From: Rhynchospora pubera
Lineage: Eukaryota; Streptophyta; Magnoliopsida; Poales; Cyperaceae
DNA length: 64,000 bases
Assembly (NCBI GenBank): GCA_028095005.1
Contig: CM051459.1
Span: forward strand, 136,053,657-136,117,656
Direction of reading: 5' to 3'
The notes under the pieces were generated by a model. That model saw only the letters and a program-made list of their open reading frames with translations, made no database searches and was not told where the DNA came from. Position 1 is the first letter of the stretch; every line of letters begins with the position of its first letter. Shown piece by piece: positions 62,262 to 64,000 of the stretch. The position numbers were made by a program, and so were the translations under genes.

Positions 62262-64000
62262 TTAGATATGCTATATATGTTATTCATTTATGTCTTAGAT
62301 ATAAAATAAGGATATTTATTAAATTCCCTGCATGTCAGATTTGCTTCTCATTCGACACGCCATTAATTACTTTTTTCCTTTCCCCTTTAGGTCTACTATT
62401 ATTTTCAAGATATATATTACAGTAATATATAATGTGATTAATTTTCTTTTATATCTCGTTTGATTTAGGTCTCTTATTCTTTCTTAACAAGGGAAAATTT
62501 CGGAGATTAATTTTCTTTTGTGCATCTTCTAATTAATGTATTATTATTATTATTATTAAATTTTATCAACATGTACAGTTTTGAGTTGCTTTTGCTTAAA
62601 TATATATATATATTGTAAATTCAACTTAGATTTTATATAACATTTTTTATTATTTAAAGTTAAAATTATTATTAACTCCATATTTAATTCTCATCGAGCG
62701 AAACTTGATTTATTACTCGAGTATGTATATATATATTATGAATGTTAAAGAATATGAAAAGTAAAATGCACGGTAAAATAGCAATGAGTTTTGTCGGAAG
62801 TCCTGGACATGATTTTTATGGAGCAGCAGTAAAGTTCAATATGTTCATTTAAAAAAAAAAATTTACTTCAAACGACAGATCTAAACATTTAAGGTGGCCT
62901 CCATATTAAAATCTAATAGAAATATGTTTTTTTTTTTACTAATTTTTTTAATCTTTAGAAAACCATATTTTTAGACATTTCAAAATTTTATAGATTGACG
63001 ACTTTCTAATAATCTGGAAAATAGTAAAAAAAAAAATCAATAAACTGATTTATAGTATTCTTAATAATTATCATTATCACTATTAATATTTACATTTTAA
63101 TAATATTATTTCATTCATTGTAATTATATAATAATTATAGTAATATATTTTATTTTAATTATATTAATTTAACATAATAGTTAATTAATTATAAAAAATC
63201 TTACATCAATAGAAAATTTATAATTTCAGTCCTTACATCTCCCATCTTTCATACCAAAAAGTATTTAAATTTGAAGAAATTATATGACGAATTACTTACT
63301 CCATACTGATCCATAGTTTAAGTACTTTACAAGTTACTCCTCTTAACTTTTAGATTATCTTATATGTGATTATCTCCTCTTTGGGCCACCGTATGCATAT
63401 AATGATCCATTCTTTTTATATAGCAAAGTTTTGCAACTAGTTAATAGTTTCATATTTTTTAATTTTTTATTATTTTATTGTTATTATTAATTAGAAATTT
63501 GCCATGAATTATTATTGTTTCTATTGTTAAAACCATTTTGGTTTCAATATACGATGTAAACATTTTCATGAAATATAATTTTTGTAGAGTGATGTGTTGG
63601 TAGCCATCGATTACAATTTTAGAAAGAGTCAAAAATTTGAATCAGTTAATGAAGAATTAAAATGTACATTGAATGCTGTAATCTTTAACCTTTTTTTTTA
63701 TATTTCCAAATTTGTAATTGGTAAAATAATTATTACGTAGTACCTTCCATTTAGATAATATAATTTTCCTGCTCCAATTTACTACTCAGTGCAACTTTTA
63801 TGTTAAAATTTTGTCAACAAACAAAATCTTCAACATTTTTTATTATCTAAAAAACTCTATCAGAATTTTCAAATTATTATTATTTTTGTTAGACGGAGCG
63901 TAATCCTCTTTATCGATCTTCTAAAAGTATGAAAACGTAGAACAAAGTCTAAAAAATGAGTTATAAAGTTTAGTTTCTCGCATGATATCAATAATTGTTC
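61549..64000. other. AT-rich sequence after the NLR exon; no LRR exon found
   Basis: I looked for leucine-rich repeats or the MHD motif expected after the NB-ARC and saw none on the plus strand. Only short low-complexity frames occur. It may be a second long intron, or the gene may be truncated. Confidence 0.5.
62217..62261. repeat. (TTA)n microsatellite
   Basis: About 15 uninterrupted TTA units, which give a spurious poly-Tyr frame. Confidence 0.97.

Overview
The window looks like nuclear DNA of a flowering plant, probably a eudicot. It is AT-rich and intron-bearing, holds a coiled-coil NLR disease-resistance gene, and is dominated by plant transposon families: a Tat/Ogre-type Ty3-gypsy element, Helitrons, hAT, Mutator, PIF/Harbinger and CACTA derivatives, solo LTRs and truncated retroposons. 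I see no intact housekeeping gene, no tRNA or rRNA gene and no CRISPR array. The species cannot be named from what is visible.

Layout. 1-8.6 kb is a graveyard of small elements: two CACTA right ends (ending 1539 and 4080), a solo LTR with target duplication (5129-5854), a Mutator-like MITE with a 9-bp duplication (6765-7168) and two members of one Harbinger-like MITE family. About 8.65-14.85 kb is the body of a Helitron-like insertion whose 3' end (hairpin plus CTAG) lies at 46658, because a giant retrotransposon split it. A second Helitron of the same family ends at 51721.

14851-46551 is one complete, young LTR retrotransposon of 31.7 kb. Its LTRs are 7139 and 7212 bp and differ at roughly 37 substitutions by hand count (about 0.5%), and it is flanked by AGATG duplications. 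Its sense strand encodes a single reading frame of 4616 codons (gag, protease, RT, two RNase H domains, integrase) broken only by a TAG at 31066 and a TAA at 34780. The Gag part alone is 2979 codons. It has an unusual 1.9-kb-of-residues insertion (about 1,950 aa) of acidic, repeated modules between two CHHC zinc knuckles. Downstream of integrase, an antisense gene with its own TATA box and an intron faces the opposite way.

52155-61548 holds an NLR (CC-NB-ARC) pseudogene. A 580-bp hAT element sits in its CC exon and a 158-bp MITE in its NB-ARC exon, both with target duplications whose removal restores the reading frame. Two further frameshifts and the absence of any LRR coding sequence downstream indicate it is dead. 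Its 7.25-kb intron collected a solo LTR, a 5'-truncated LINE and a hAT MITE. 61.5-64 kb is AT-rich sequence with no recognisable gene.
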